Shown here: positions 26,512 through 33,987 of the stretch, in pieces
Layout of the letters: each line of letters begins with the position of its first letter
Numbering within the stretch: the stretch's first letter is position 1
NCBI GenBank assembly: GCA_964562455.1
Contig: CAZLTN010000001.1
Location: 62,001-126,000, forward strand
DNA: 64,000 bases
Direction of reading: 5' to 3'
DNA from: Ravibacter sp964562455
Lineage (GTDB): Bacteria > Bacteroidota > Bacteroidia > Cytophagales > Spirosomataceae
Notes under the pieces: generated by a model
The model's database searches: none
What the model was told of the DNA's origin: nothing
What the model saw: the letters and a program-made list of their open reading frames with translations, nothing else
Program-made: the position numbers and the translations under genes

Positions 26512-28950
26512 CTAATAACTATGCATCTTAAACCTCGCTAAGAATTCAATTTCTTCTTTTAAATATGGCAAATAAGTTTCGATGATTTCTTCGTCTCTAT
26601 TCACTACTATCTCCAAATCGTTTAGAAGTCTGTTATAAAACGCAGGATTTTTCTTTGCTAATTTCTCCAATAATAAAGTTGTCGTTAGGAATTTCGCAGC
26701 TACTGCCTGCCGAACTACAATTTCGGCATTAAGAGGGTATTTACGTTTTAAACATACCAGATTCGAATACAATCGCTCCGCCTCCGAAAGTGAGGAGGAG
26801 CCGTGGTAGTGGATCAGGTTAAACACAGTTTTAGCCCAATTCTCCCAGACCTTTTCTATATTAGTCTCCGGTGGTTTACTATTGGCAAACCACCAGATTA
26901 CCAACTGATTTGAATATCTATTGAAATCCTTAAACACACTCCATACACTCCAGCAGGTATTTTCAGGACGCAGCAGCCAGGCTTTATCTAAAATACTTTG
27001 GACTGTAGTGGTCCCTTTGAATTTATCTTTTAAGAGGAAGTCTAATCGTGACAATACATAATACTCTCCGACCAGATCAGGCTTTAAACCTTCATACATT
27101 ACACCGTAGTTCCCGACATCGCTAATATTCGACATCAGCCTGTAAAGCGAATCGTCCGGCTGATCCATAGGCAACCAATCGTTTTTTTCGGAAAACAATG
27201 GGCTTAAACTGTCTACTGTTAATCCACCGGTAAGCGTAGTCAGAAGCAGTAGATTTTTATGTCCTTCCCGGATCTTTTCATCCTTCCATTTCGAATATAT
27301 AGACCAAATGTCCCTTTCCTCCCGTCTCAGTAGATCAGCCAACAGATCATGAACATCCCACTGCCTGATATTTTGCTCTTCAGCTATGGACATTCCGGTA
27401 AAAAAGGCGAACAATGGCCGCATTTCAGGATCAATACGGTACAAGTCTTCTAGTATTTCGTCTTTATTGGCCGGTAAACTCTTACCTTCTTTCAGGTGCA
27501 CTTCCACGATGATCTTCCAAAGATGCTCCTGGTCAAAGGGGGGCAGTTCGAGTAGCTCAGGAAGTTTGCCGGTTGAAAACGATCCCAGCGCTATAGCCGG
27601 ATCCGAAACTAGATTTTTCAACTTCTCCTCATCGATTTCCCGCTCCAGCAGCAACAGCCGTACCGGCACATCCAAAGGCCGGTCTTGCATAGGTCGTCTG
27701 CTTAGTTCACCGATCAGGTTTTTAACCAAATCGAGCTGACTTCCGGCATTTTCTATTACAATCAGCGTTTTACGCTGCGGATCCCATTGGCTCCAGCTAA
27801 AACCCGCGATCTGTCTCTGTTCCAGAACTCCGGCATACCAGTTTGCCAGTCTAGCCAGCAGGCAAAACTCGAGCGCCAGTCTGCTCTTCCCTATTCCGCC
27901 CGGGCCGGTTACCATCCACCATGTGAATTTTCTTTCAGATTCCCCGGTCAGGAAATCCCACAACCGGTATATTTCCTCTTCTCGCTGAATAAAGCTTGTA
28001 TATCGAAACTCGTACCGGTAACTGAGGTCTTTTCGTCCATCCAAGGCACTATAATCTGGAACCGTCAGACTCGGCTCGAACATTGCCATCAAACGTTTTT
28101 TAAAATCTGCATCTTTAGCTACAAAATCATTGAACTGATAGTTAAACCTACGTAGCTTGTCTATTATCCATAGCTGGGTACGGACTAAGCTTCTCTGTAT
28201 TTTAGCATCCGCTTCCTGCTTCAAAATAACTTTTTCGAAAGATTCGGCCAGAAGTCGCAACATTTCCTGGTTTTCATGGTTGACACGGGCGTTGTACTCC
28301 AGCAAATGCACGTAGTAAATCGTTTTTGCCTCTTCGTCCTGCTTAAGTTCTTCATTGACATATTTCCGGATATGTTTTTCCAGGCCTTTCACCACACAAT
28401 CCGCCAGCTTTTGCGCGATATCGTCTTCAATTTCCGGGATAAGCGTTTTTCCGTTCTCTACCTCTCCATCCGGCAACAATACAATTTTCTCTATCAGGGT
28501 ATGAATGAAAGCTTCACGATTGGTGGCATACTTCGTGACAGCCTCATAGCTATTGATATGCCTAGACAATTGAATAGCTAGTGATTGGAAAAACAGTTCT
28601 ACCTGCTTTTTTTCGCGCTTTTTTAAGCTATGGACGGCGATAAACTCAGTTCCCAAGGTTTTGCAGCCAACCGAGATCGCTTCGGCAAAAGCTCTTTCCA
28701 GGTTTTCGTTTAAACCATAACTCGCGGTTTCCCATAGCTGATCGTAGTAGTCCTTTAGTTTATTGCCCGAAAGCCCGGTAACGATTTTCCCAAGGGCTTT
28801 TAGATGCTGTTCATCCACACCCATTTGGCGTAAGGCCTCGGGTATGTCGATATTGCTACCCTCCATCTCATCGAAAAGGAGGGATAACACCAAACATGCA
28901 CCCAACTTGCCTATTATAGGAATCGCCTTTTTGCCTCTTTGCATAAACAT
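26512..28950 (-). CDS. STAND-like P-loop ATPase with long helical N-terminal region
   Basis: 812 aa from the ATG at 28950 (a GTG one codon upstream and an ATG at 28944 are alternatives). The first 300 residues are helical and charged, without a recognised domain. A P-loop GPGGIGKSRLAL lies at about residue 350, followed by a Walker B-like KTLIVIENAG (about 396-405) and a winged-helix/ARC-like region with LLLEREIDEEKL. The C-terminal third is helical, perhaps a sensor of degenerate repeats. STAND ATPases act as ligand-triggered switches and many are antiphage (Avs-type) sensors, but no nuclease, TIR or protease effector domain is visible here. Neighbour of the giant NTPase; together they may form one module. 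Confidence 0.68.
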   Translation of the reverse strand: MFMQRGKKAIPIIGKLGACLVLSLLFDEMEGSNIDIPEALRQMGVDEQHLKALGKIVTGLSGNKLKDYYDQLWETASYGLNENLERAFAEAISVGCKTLGTEFIAVHSLKKREKKQVELFFQSLAIQLSRHINSYEAVTKYATNREAFIHTLIEKIVLLPDGEVENGKTLIPEIEDDIAQKLADCVVKGLEKHIRKYVNEELKQDEEAKTIYYVHLLEYNARVNHENQEMLRLLAESFEKVILKQEADAKIQRSLVRTQLWIIDKLRRFNYQFNDFVAKDADFKKRLMAMFEPSLTVPDYSALDGRKDLSYRYEFRYTSFIQREEEIYRLWDFLTGESERKFTWWMVTGPGGIGKSRLALEFCLLARLANWYAGVLEQRQIAGFSWSQWDPQRKTLIVIENAGSQLDLVKNLIGELSRRPMQDRPLDVPVRLLLLEREIDEEKLKNLVSDPAIALGSFSTGKLPELLELPPFDQEHLWKIIVEVHLKEGKSLPANKDEILEDLYRIDPEMRPLFAFFTGMSIAEEQNIRQWDVHDLLADLLRREERDIWSIYSKWKDEKIREGHKNLLLLTTLTGGLTVDSLSPLFSEKNDWLPMDQPDDSLYRLMSNISDVGNYGVMYEGLKPDLVGEYYVLSRLDFLLKDKFKGTTTVQSILDKAWLLRPENTCWSVWSVFKDFNRYSNQLVIWWFANSKPPETNIEKVWENWAKTVFNLIHYHGSSSLSEAERLYSNLVCLKRKYPLNAEIVVRQAVAAKFLTTTLLLEKLAKKNPAFYNRLLNDLEIVVNRDEEIIETYLPYLKEEIEFLARFKMHSY

Positions 28951-29135
28951 CACCAGTTAAAGTAATAAAGGGATCAAATCACTTTATGGAATTTAGACTA
29001 TTCCGTTACTCCAAGTATATTAAGAGATCTAGAGCAATATTAGCATTATATTAAGGAAAACGGGAGTATTAACCACAAAAAACACTACAAGGCGTAGACA
29101 TGGATTTATCAGGACAGGCGTGAACCTTTATCAAC

Positions 29136-29143
29136 TATCTTTG
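29136..29143 (+). promoter_or_regulatory. -7 box (TATCTTTG) before the ABC transporter genes
   Basis: A perfect TAnnTTTG match 22 nt before the ATG at 29165. The -33 TTG is not obvious. The rest of 28951-29164 holds no gene that I can see. Confidence 0.45.
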
Positions 29144-29164
29144 GGCCGTTAATCTTCCGAAGAG

Positions 29165-29821
29165 ATGCATCAAAAGACAGAGCTCCCCGTTCTACAGCTG
29201 CAGAACATCGAAAAAACGTACGGCTCCCACACCGTGCTGGAGATAGACGAGTGGGTCATCGGAGAAGGTATTTTTTGGATACAGGGAGAAAATGGCGCGG
29301 GGAAGTCAACGCTTTTCCGGGTGCTGGCCGGGATGCTTCCTTTTTCCGGTGAAATCGTACTGGACGACAAATATGACATCCGTCGGCATCCGGTCGATTA
29401 CCGGCTGAGGGTAAACCTCGGAGAAGCCGATCCGCTATACCCGGCTTTCCTGACCCCGCTCGACCTCGTTCGGTTTACGGCCGAAACACGCAAAAGCCCG
29501 CCTGGTCAACCCGGAATCATCATGGAACGCCTGGGGATTGACAGCTATCAAAACCAGCCCGTCGGGGCCTGCTCGAGTGGTATGGTAAAAAAACTGTCCC
29601 TCGCTTTGGCTTTTCTGGGTGATCCGCGGCTTATTATCCTCGACGAGCCATTGACAACGATCGACAGCGAAGCCCGGGAGGTGCTTTTCGCCCTGGTCAA
29701 AGAATACCGGCAGCACGGGGCTTCGTTCCTGATCTCTTCGCATCAGCTGTTTGAGAGCGGGGCCATCGAGCTGACCGAAACTTTCCGCCTGATCAACCGG
29801 ACGTTGATTCCGGTATCCTAA
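29165..29821 (+). CDS. ABC transporter ATP-binding protein
   Basis: 218 aa, a single ATPase domain. Walker A GENGAGKST (about 40-48), signature region ACSSGMVKKLSLALAFLG (an SSGMxxK variant of LSGGQ), Walker B RLIILDEP, and a switch His in ISSHQLFESG. The weak signature motif is of the type found in drug/bacteriocin-immunity or membrane-stress exporters (CcmA-like). It is followed after 2 nt by a membrane protein that should be its permease, but that gene has an in-frame stop. Substrate unknown. No regulator gene is adjacent. Confidence 0.88.
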   Translation: MHQKTELPVLQLQNIEKTYGSHTVLEIDEWVIGEGIFWIQGENGAGKSTLFRVLAGMLPFSGEIVLDDKYDIRRHPVDYRLRVNLGEADPLYPAFLTPLDLVRFTAETRKSPPGQPGIIMERLGIDSYQNQPVGACSSGMVKKLSLALAFLGDPRLIILDEPLTTIDSEAREVLFALVKEYRQHGASFLISSHQLFESGAIELTETFRLINRTLIPVS

Positions 29822-29823
29822 AA

Positions 29824-30885
29824 ATGAAAACCCTATTCCAAGCGACAGTCAGTGAGTTTTACAGGCAGCGGGCAGGATTTTTTCTGACCGTCACCTTTCT
29901 GGCCTTCGGGTTTATGAAAGCGAGAGAGCATAGGGCGATCGCCTCTTTCCTGGTTTCGGACTACTATGGCATTGCCATACTCCTGGCAATTTGGTCGGCC
30001 TATGCCTTGATGTGCCTGACATTCTGGAATTATCTATGGACTTCGATCGAATATACCTTTGTATACAATGCCCGCCTGGTACCGGCAATCAAACGGTTGA
30101 GGTGACTGGGGTACCTCTCTGCCGGATTTCTCGCTCCGGCCTCTCTCTATGGTCTATGGATTATTCAAACGGCAGTCGCCGATGGTATGGCCGGGCAGAT
30201 CCTCCCCGTTGCAGGCGTCTGGCTGCTGCTGTGGATAGCAATGGTCGCCTGGGCCGACTGGAGGCTTGCTAACCAGAACGTAGCGAGACTCAAAAAGAAA
30301 ACAGCTAAAGCACTATTCTTTAAAAGGCCTGGCTCGGTTACTTTCTGGACCTTGGAGTGGCTTTTCAGGGAAAAAGGGCTCACGCTCCTGATTTGCAAAA
30401 GCGGCGCCGCACTTTTCTCCATAGCCACGCTTCTCTATTACGGTACCGGCAAGTATGATATACGGCTGCCTGCGGTAGGACTGTCGTTTTCGGTACTTAT
30501 GAACATCGGTATCTCCTACGAAATCTACCAATGGGAGACATCGGTATGGCAATGGGGCCGATCGCTAACGGTTTCCTTTTTGAAACGGGTTGCTAACCTC
30601 GTTCTCCTTCATTTCCTGGTTTTGCTACCGGATTTTCTTTTGATCGCGCGCTACGGCAGCGACCTGCTCACTTTTGCGGACCTGCTGCATCTTGCTCTGC
30701 TTCAGCTTAGCTTTCTGCTTTGGTACCACAGTACGCTGTACCGGAAAGACCGGCTGCTGGAAGACACCCTGGGCATGGTCTTTCCCGTATTTATCCTCCT
30801 GACGCTATTGATTCTGTACAAAATCCCCTTACCGGCGCTGTACTTTCTGCTATTGTCTTATTCGGGATGGCGGTATTCGCGGTAA
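29824..30885 (+). pseudogene. ABC transporter permease interrupted by an in-frame TGA
   Basis: 353 codons of one continuous frame with a single stop, TGA at 30103-30105. Before it: a start ATG and membrane helices such as FFLTVTFLAFGFMK and YYGIAILLAIWSAYALM. After it, in the same phase, LGYLSAGFLAPASLYGLWI continues the membrane protein with about seven further helices to a TAA at 30883. Continuity in the same phase with no frameshift argues for one recent nonsense change (CGA, Arg, to TGA would do). Without readthrough the exporter has no complete permease. Restart at the internal ATG 30187 would give only the 232-residue C-terminal part. Confidence 0.75.
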
Positions 30886-30968
30886 AACACCAAAACTATT
30901 TGCCTACCTTAAAAAGTGATCATTTTTAAGCTTTCATTAATTGCATTTACAAAATGAAAATCATTACT

Positions 30969-30976
30969 TATCTTTG
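30969..30976 (+). promoter_or_regulatory. -7 box (TATCTTTG) of the higBA operon
   Basis: Perfect TAnnTTTG match 25 nt upstream of the higB ATG at 31001. No TTG at the ideal distance. Confidence 0.45.
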
Positions 30977-31000
30977 ACGTTAGTAACGCTAAACGGTATT

Positions 31001-31282
31001 ATGATTAGTTCGTTCGGCTCAAAAGAGACAGAACAGATTTGGAACGGCATCCGTGCTAAAAAGATACCTGCTGAAATCCAGCATATCGGAAGGCGAAAAC
31101 TCAGAATGCTGCATAACTCGCAAGACATAGCAGATCTGCGGATTCCTCCCTCAAACAGGCTGGAAAAGCTGTCAGGAGATCTTGAGGGGTTTTACAGCAT
31201 ACGGATCAACAGACAATGGAGGATTATCTTTCAGTGGGACAAGGGGAATGCAAGCGAAGTGCAAATAGTCGATTACCATTAA
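31001..31282 (+). CDS. higB: HigB-type toxin (RelE/ParE superfamily)
   Basis: 93 aa from the ATG at 31001, which matches the family length; the frame runs further upstream but without family-like residues. Features of the HigB/RelE host-inhibition group are visible: FGSKETEQIW at the start, RKLRMLHNSQDIADLRIPPSNRLEKL in the middle and FYSIRINRQWRIIFQW near the end. Such toxins cut mRNA on the ribosome. The toxin gene comes first and the antitoxin follows after 11 nt, the reversed order typical of higBA. All core parts look intact, so a working pair is expected. Confidence 0.9.
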   Translation: MISSFGSKETEQIWNGIRAKKIPAEIQHIGRRKLRMLHNSQDIADLRIPPSNRLEKLSGDLEGFYSIRINRQWRIIFQWDKGNASEVQIVDYH

Positions 31283-31293
31283 AACATAAGAAA

Positions 31294-31596
31294 ATGGAGA
31301 AGTTACCTAACATACATCCCGGAGAAATTCTATTGTACGAATTCCTGGAACCACTCGGAATTACCGCCTACCGGCTTTCCAAGGACCTCAAAATACCACA
31401 GACAAGAATTTCAGAAATCCTCAGAGGTAACCGCAGGATCACAGCGGATACGGCGTTGCGGCTAAGTAGGTATTTTGGTAATTCTGCCAAATTCTGGCTC
31501 GGGCTGCAGGATGACTATGATATCGAAGAAGAAGAAAAAACCGGAGGGGTGGAACTGGATGAAATCAAAAGATTTGAAAGCCAGAATGTTGCGTGA
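31294..31596 (+). CDS. higA: HigA-type antitoxin, XRE-family HTH
   Basis: 100 aa from the ATG at 31294. The family start HPGEILLYEFLEPLGIT is followed by a helix-turn-helix (AYRLSKDLKIPQTRISEIL) and the conserved ADTALRLSRYFGNSAKFWLGLQ block, then an acidic tail (EEEEKTGG). HigA neutralises HigB by binding it and represses its own promoter through the helix-turn-helix. Located 11 nt behind higB, so co-transcribed. Confidence 0.92.
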   Translation: MEKLPNIHPGEILLYEFLEPLGITAYRLSKDLKIPQTRISEILRGNRRITADTALRLSRYFGNSAKFWLGLQDDYDIEEEEKTGGVELDEIKRFESQNVA

Positions 31597-31718
31597 GTTG
31601 GAATTATTTTAATATCTTCGAGTAAATACCCGATCAGTTTGAACCTTAGCCGTGTTCCATTTCGAACTAAAAATGGATAAAACTAATCTGGCAAGCATAA
31701 ACAAACGATAAGTATAAC

Positions 31719-31985
31719 ATGAAAAACGGGATATTAGAAGCTGAAGGCTCAAAAAAAAGGATCTCAAACGATAATGAGGAGAAAGTTTTGATCCAGTCTG
31801 CTGAAGTTGCTGCATCTAAAGCGCTAAGGTCTTCCCACGCTCTTGGTTTAACCGTTAAGATTATCAGGGATAACCAAATCATATCAGTCCATCCGGATAA
31901 AACTGAAACTCCCGGCAGAACAATTGTCAGACGTTCCGTCAATATCCCGAATTTAAAAAAAGGGTCTGTTTTAAAGAAGAAATAG
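31719..31985 (+). CDS. Small protein upstream of a zeta-type toxin, probable antitoxin
   Basis: 88 aa, charged and helical. Its start MKNGILEAEGSKK and centre SAEVAASKALRSSHALGLTVKIIRDN are followed by a basic tail (LKKGSVLKKK). It is separated by 1 nt from a zeta-toxin-like gene and is of the size of the small partner proteins found in front of zeta/PezT-like kinases in Bacteroidota. No helix-turn-helix is seen. Since the toxin next door has lost its P-loop, this gene may now be an orphan. The antitoxin role is inferred from position. Confidence 0.5.
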   Translation: MKNGILEAEGSKKRISNDNEEKVLIQSAEVAASKALRSSHALGLTVKIIRDNQIISVHPDKTETPGRTIVRRSVNIPNLKKGSVLKKK

Positions 31986-31986
31986 G

Positions 31987-32329
31987 ATGTCGAGGCCCAG
32001 ACTAAGGATTTTTGCTGGTCGAATTGTATAAGACCTATCTCTATTTTATCTGCATCGACGACCCTGAAGTAAATATCTCCAGAGTTGAAAACAGAGTTGA
32101 CAAAGGCGGGCATAATGTAGCTCGCAACAAAATAACCTCACGATATTTCAATACACTTAGAAACCTGATTGCAATGATCCGGGAGGTTGATAAATGTTAC
32201 CTGTTTGATAATTCAGGTCAGGAGTTCAGGTTGATCGCAAAGATTAACAAAGACAAAATGTTCCTAGAAGTAGACCCAGAAGACCTATCCAATTGGTTTA
32301 TTGAATATGTTTTAATTCATTTCGAATAA
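31987..32329 (+). pseudogene. Zeta-toxin-family kinase with internal deletion (Walker A lost)
   Basis: The ATG at 31987 opens a frame MSRPRLRIFAG, exactly the lead-in to the P-loop (normally followed by PNGxGKST). Instead the frame runs into TAA at 32026 after four residues. Another frame, from about 32012, then continues with the C-terminal half of a zeta/UDP-GlcNAc kinase: KTYLYFICIDDPEVNISRV, VDKGGHNVARNKITSRYF and KCYLFDNSG. About 80-100 codons holding Walker A and the sugar-binding region are missing. The kinase cannot work. Relatives phosphorylate UDP-N-acetylglucosamine and block wall synthesis. The small partner gene ends 1 nt upstream. Confidence 0.72.
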
Positions 32330-32362
32330 AAAAACAGGACCTCCTCTCGAAAGTCCTGCTTG

Positions 32363-32434
32363 TGCGCCCGAAGGGACTCGAACCCCTATCGATGGTACCG
32401 GAAACCATAATTCTATCCATTGAACTACGGGCGC
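32363..32434 (-). tRNA. tRNA-Arg (anticodon CCG)
   Basis: 72 nt on the minus strand form a full cloverleaf: acceptor GCGCCCG paired with CGGGCGC, D arm with GTTCAATGG, anticodon stem ATGGT/ACCAT with loop TTCCGGT (anticodon CCG), and T arm AGGGGTTCGAGTCCCT. The CCA end is not encoded. It separates the decayed island on its left from housekeeping genes on its right and may have been the integration point. Confidence 0.95.
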
Positions 32435-32496
32435 GTTACGGGGTGCAAATATAGATTTTAATCGTTGCAAAAAAAAGATCGGGTGAAAATAATGGC

Positions 32497-33186
32497 CTAT
32501 ACTTGCGCATACTTAAGCTTTTTAAGCAGCTCCCAATCTTCGACGTCTGCCAGGTACATGAAACAGTGCAGAAGGCCGTTGGTGTTGGTGATCAGCCTGT
32601 ATCCCTCTTCAAACGGAACTACATAAGTGACAATCTTCTCATTTTCCGATGCTTCTCCTTTAAGCTGCATATGAAGCGACCGGATCGCGTCCGACGGGAG
32701 AACAAGCTCTGTATAAAAAAGGTACATCGCCTCGTCGCTCGTGCCCGTAGTAGGAAAAAGAAGTCTGCCCGGGTTGAGGTGTACCAGTTGACTGCGATCG
32801 ATCTCTATGCCGGTTTCTTCACGAACTTCCCTTACCGCCACTACATAAGGGTCGGGTTCGTCGTCCAGCATACCGGCGGGATGCTCGAATGTAAGCGAGC
32901 CGTCACAAATCCGCCGCTGCCGCACCAGCACGAGGTACTTGTCCCCCGTCATGCTGTCGGTAAGGCATATCAGCACGCACACCACCTCGCCTTTTATAAA
33001 ACAAAGGGGAAGAAGCTTGTCCCCTTCCGGGCTTACGGCATCTGCATTGACCAGTGCGAATAGAAGCGTACCGTCGGAGCGGTATTTTGCAAAAAGCTCC
33101 TCAATACCTTTTACCGAGTTGCCGTTTTGCTCCAACCGCTCCTTCCAGAGCTTTATTTTATAGGTGTCGAGAAGATTGCGCGACAT
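32497..33186 (-). CDS. Nudix hydrolase, NUDT14-like (nucleoside-diphosphate-sugar type)
   Basis: 229 aa. A Nudix box is visible as AGMLDDEPDPYVVAVREVREETGI: the REVREETGI core is perfect, but the first Glu of GX5E is replaced by Pro with a Glu one place earlier. The lead-in LTFEHPAGMLDD resembles plant NUDT14, an ADP-sugar diphosphatase, and other ADP-ribose/ADP-glucose enzymes. The glycogen branching enzyme gene lies 0.8 kb upstream on the same strand, so an ADP-sugar substrate would fit; this is inference. The gene begins 6 nt after the stop of the upstream outer-membrane-like gene, so both are probably co-transcribed. Confidence 0.82.
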   Translation of the reverse strand: MSRNLLDTYKIKLWKERLEQNGNSVKGIEELFAKYRSDGTLLFALVNADAVSPEGDKLLPLCFIKGEVVCVLICLTDSMTGDKYLVLVRQRRICDGSLTFEHPAGMLDDEPDPYVVAVREVREETGIEIDRSQLVHLNPGRLLFPTTGTSDEAMYLFYTELVLPSDAIRSLHMQLKGEASENEKIVTYVVPFEEGYRLITNTNGLLHCFMYLADVEDWELLKKLKYAQV

Positions 33187-33192
33187 CCGGGA

Positions 33193-33891
33193 TCAATTCT
33201 GTATATGGAACGACAGCGCTGCAAAAGGCATGCCGTATTGATTGACAAACCGGGTCTGGCGGTTGTTGAGAGGATTCTCAGTATTGTAAACCACGTTCAG
33301 AAGCTGATAACCCAGTTTAATACCGAATTCCTGGTTAATCCAGAAGCGCAGGTATGCTTCACTGTTGCCGGCACTTTTTTTCAAGGCTATAGGCAGCAGG
33401 CTGGCCATCTGCGGATAAGCTGTTACAAGCTGATTATGGAAGTTCCTGCTCGAGTCGGTAGCATGCGCAAGGTCGGCAATCTTGTAAAGCGCTTTTGAAG
33501 TCTTTCCCGCCGATATGGTCAGAAGATCGACGTTCGCTCCGAATTCGATATGCTCAAAATTAAAGTTGACAGTCAGGCCGAAAGCAGCGTTGTATACCAC
33601 GATCCGCTTCAGGCTTATCTCATCATCCTGCCCGCCTGGATTTCCTATTGTTTTCAGTGCAGGATTGCCGCCGATAATATTACCGGAAAACCGGCCTGTC
33701 CAACCGATGGCCACATGCCTGAAACTGCCGAAACTCAGGTTTTGATAGTAATTGATCGAAGGTGTATAGATATCGGTCGCGAACCCCGTCCCGATATCTA
33801 TGCCATAATTAACTCTCGATATCCTTTGCGCTTGACTGCCTGTCACAGCCGCAAAAACAAAAAAAACGCAAAACAAAAAAAGTGATCTCAT
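33193..33891 (-). CDS. Predicted secreted beta-barrel protein, function unknown
   Basis: 232 aa. Signal peptide FLFCVFFVFAAVTGSQAQ. The mature protein has alternating beta pattern and Gly-aromatic turns (INYYQNLSFGSFRHVAIGW, VNFNFEHIEFGANVDLL) and a last strand FAALSFHIQN, which suggests a small outer-membrane barrel. No family name is recognised. It precedes the Nudix gene by 6 nt and has a -7 box about 26 nt before its start. Confidence 0.55.
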   Translation of the reverse strand: MRSLFLFCVFFVFAAVTGSQAQRISRVNYGIDIGTGFATDIYTPSINYYQNLSFGSFRHVAIGWTGRFSGNIIGGNPALKTIGNPGGQDDEISLKRIVVYNAAFGLTVNFNFEHIEFGANVDLLTISAGKTSKALYKIADLAHATDSSRNFHNQLVTAYPQMASLLPIALKKSAGNSEAYLRFWINQEFGIKLGYQLLNVVYNTENPLNNRQTRFVNQYGMPFAALSFHIQN

Positions 33892-33916
33892 CCTCGTGTT
33901 TAATCTTCCGAAGCCT

Positions 33917-33924
33917 CAAAGTTA
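33917..33924 (-). promoter_or_regulatory. -7 box (TAACTTTG) of the barrel/Nudix operon
   Basis: On the minus strand a perfect TAnnTTTG lies 25 nt before the ATG at 33891. No -33 TTG at normal spacing. Confidence 0.4.
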
Positions 33925-33987
33925 CCCAAATACAGTCATAAACCTATGACAATATCGTGTATTTCGACCCGGTACGCCGACACTACT

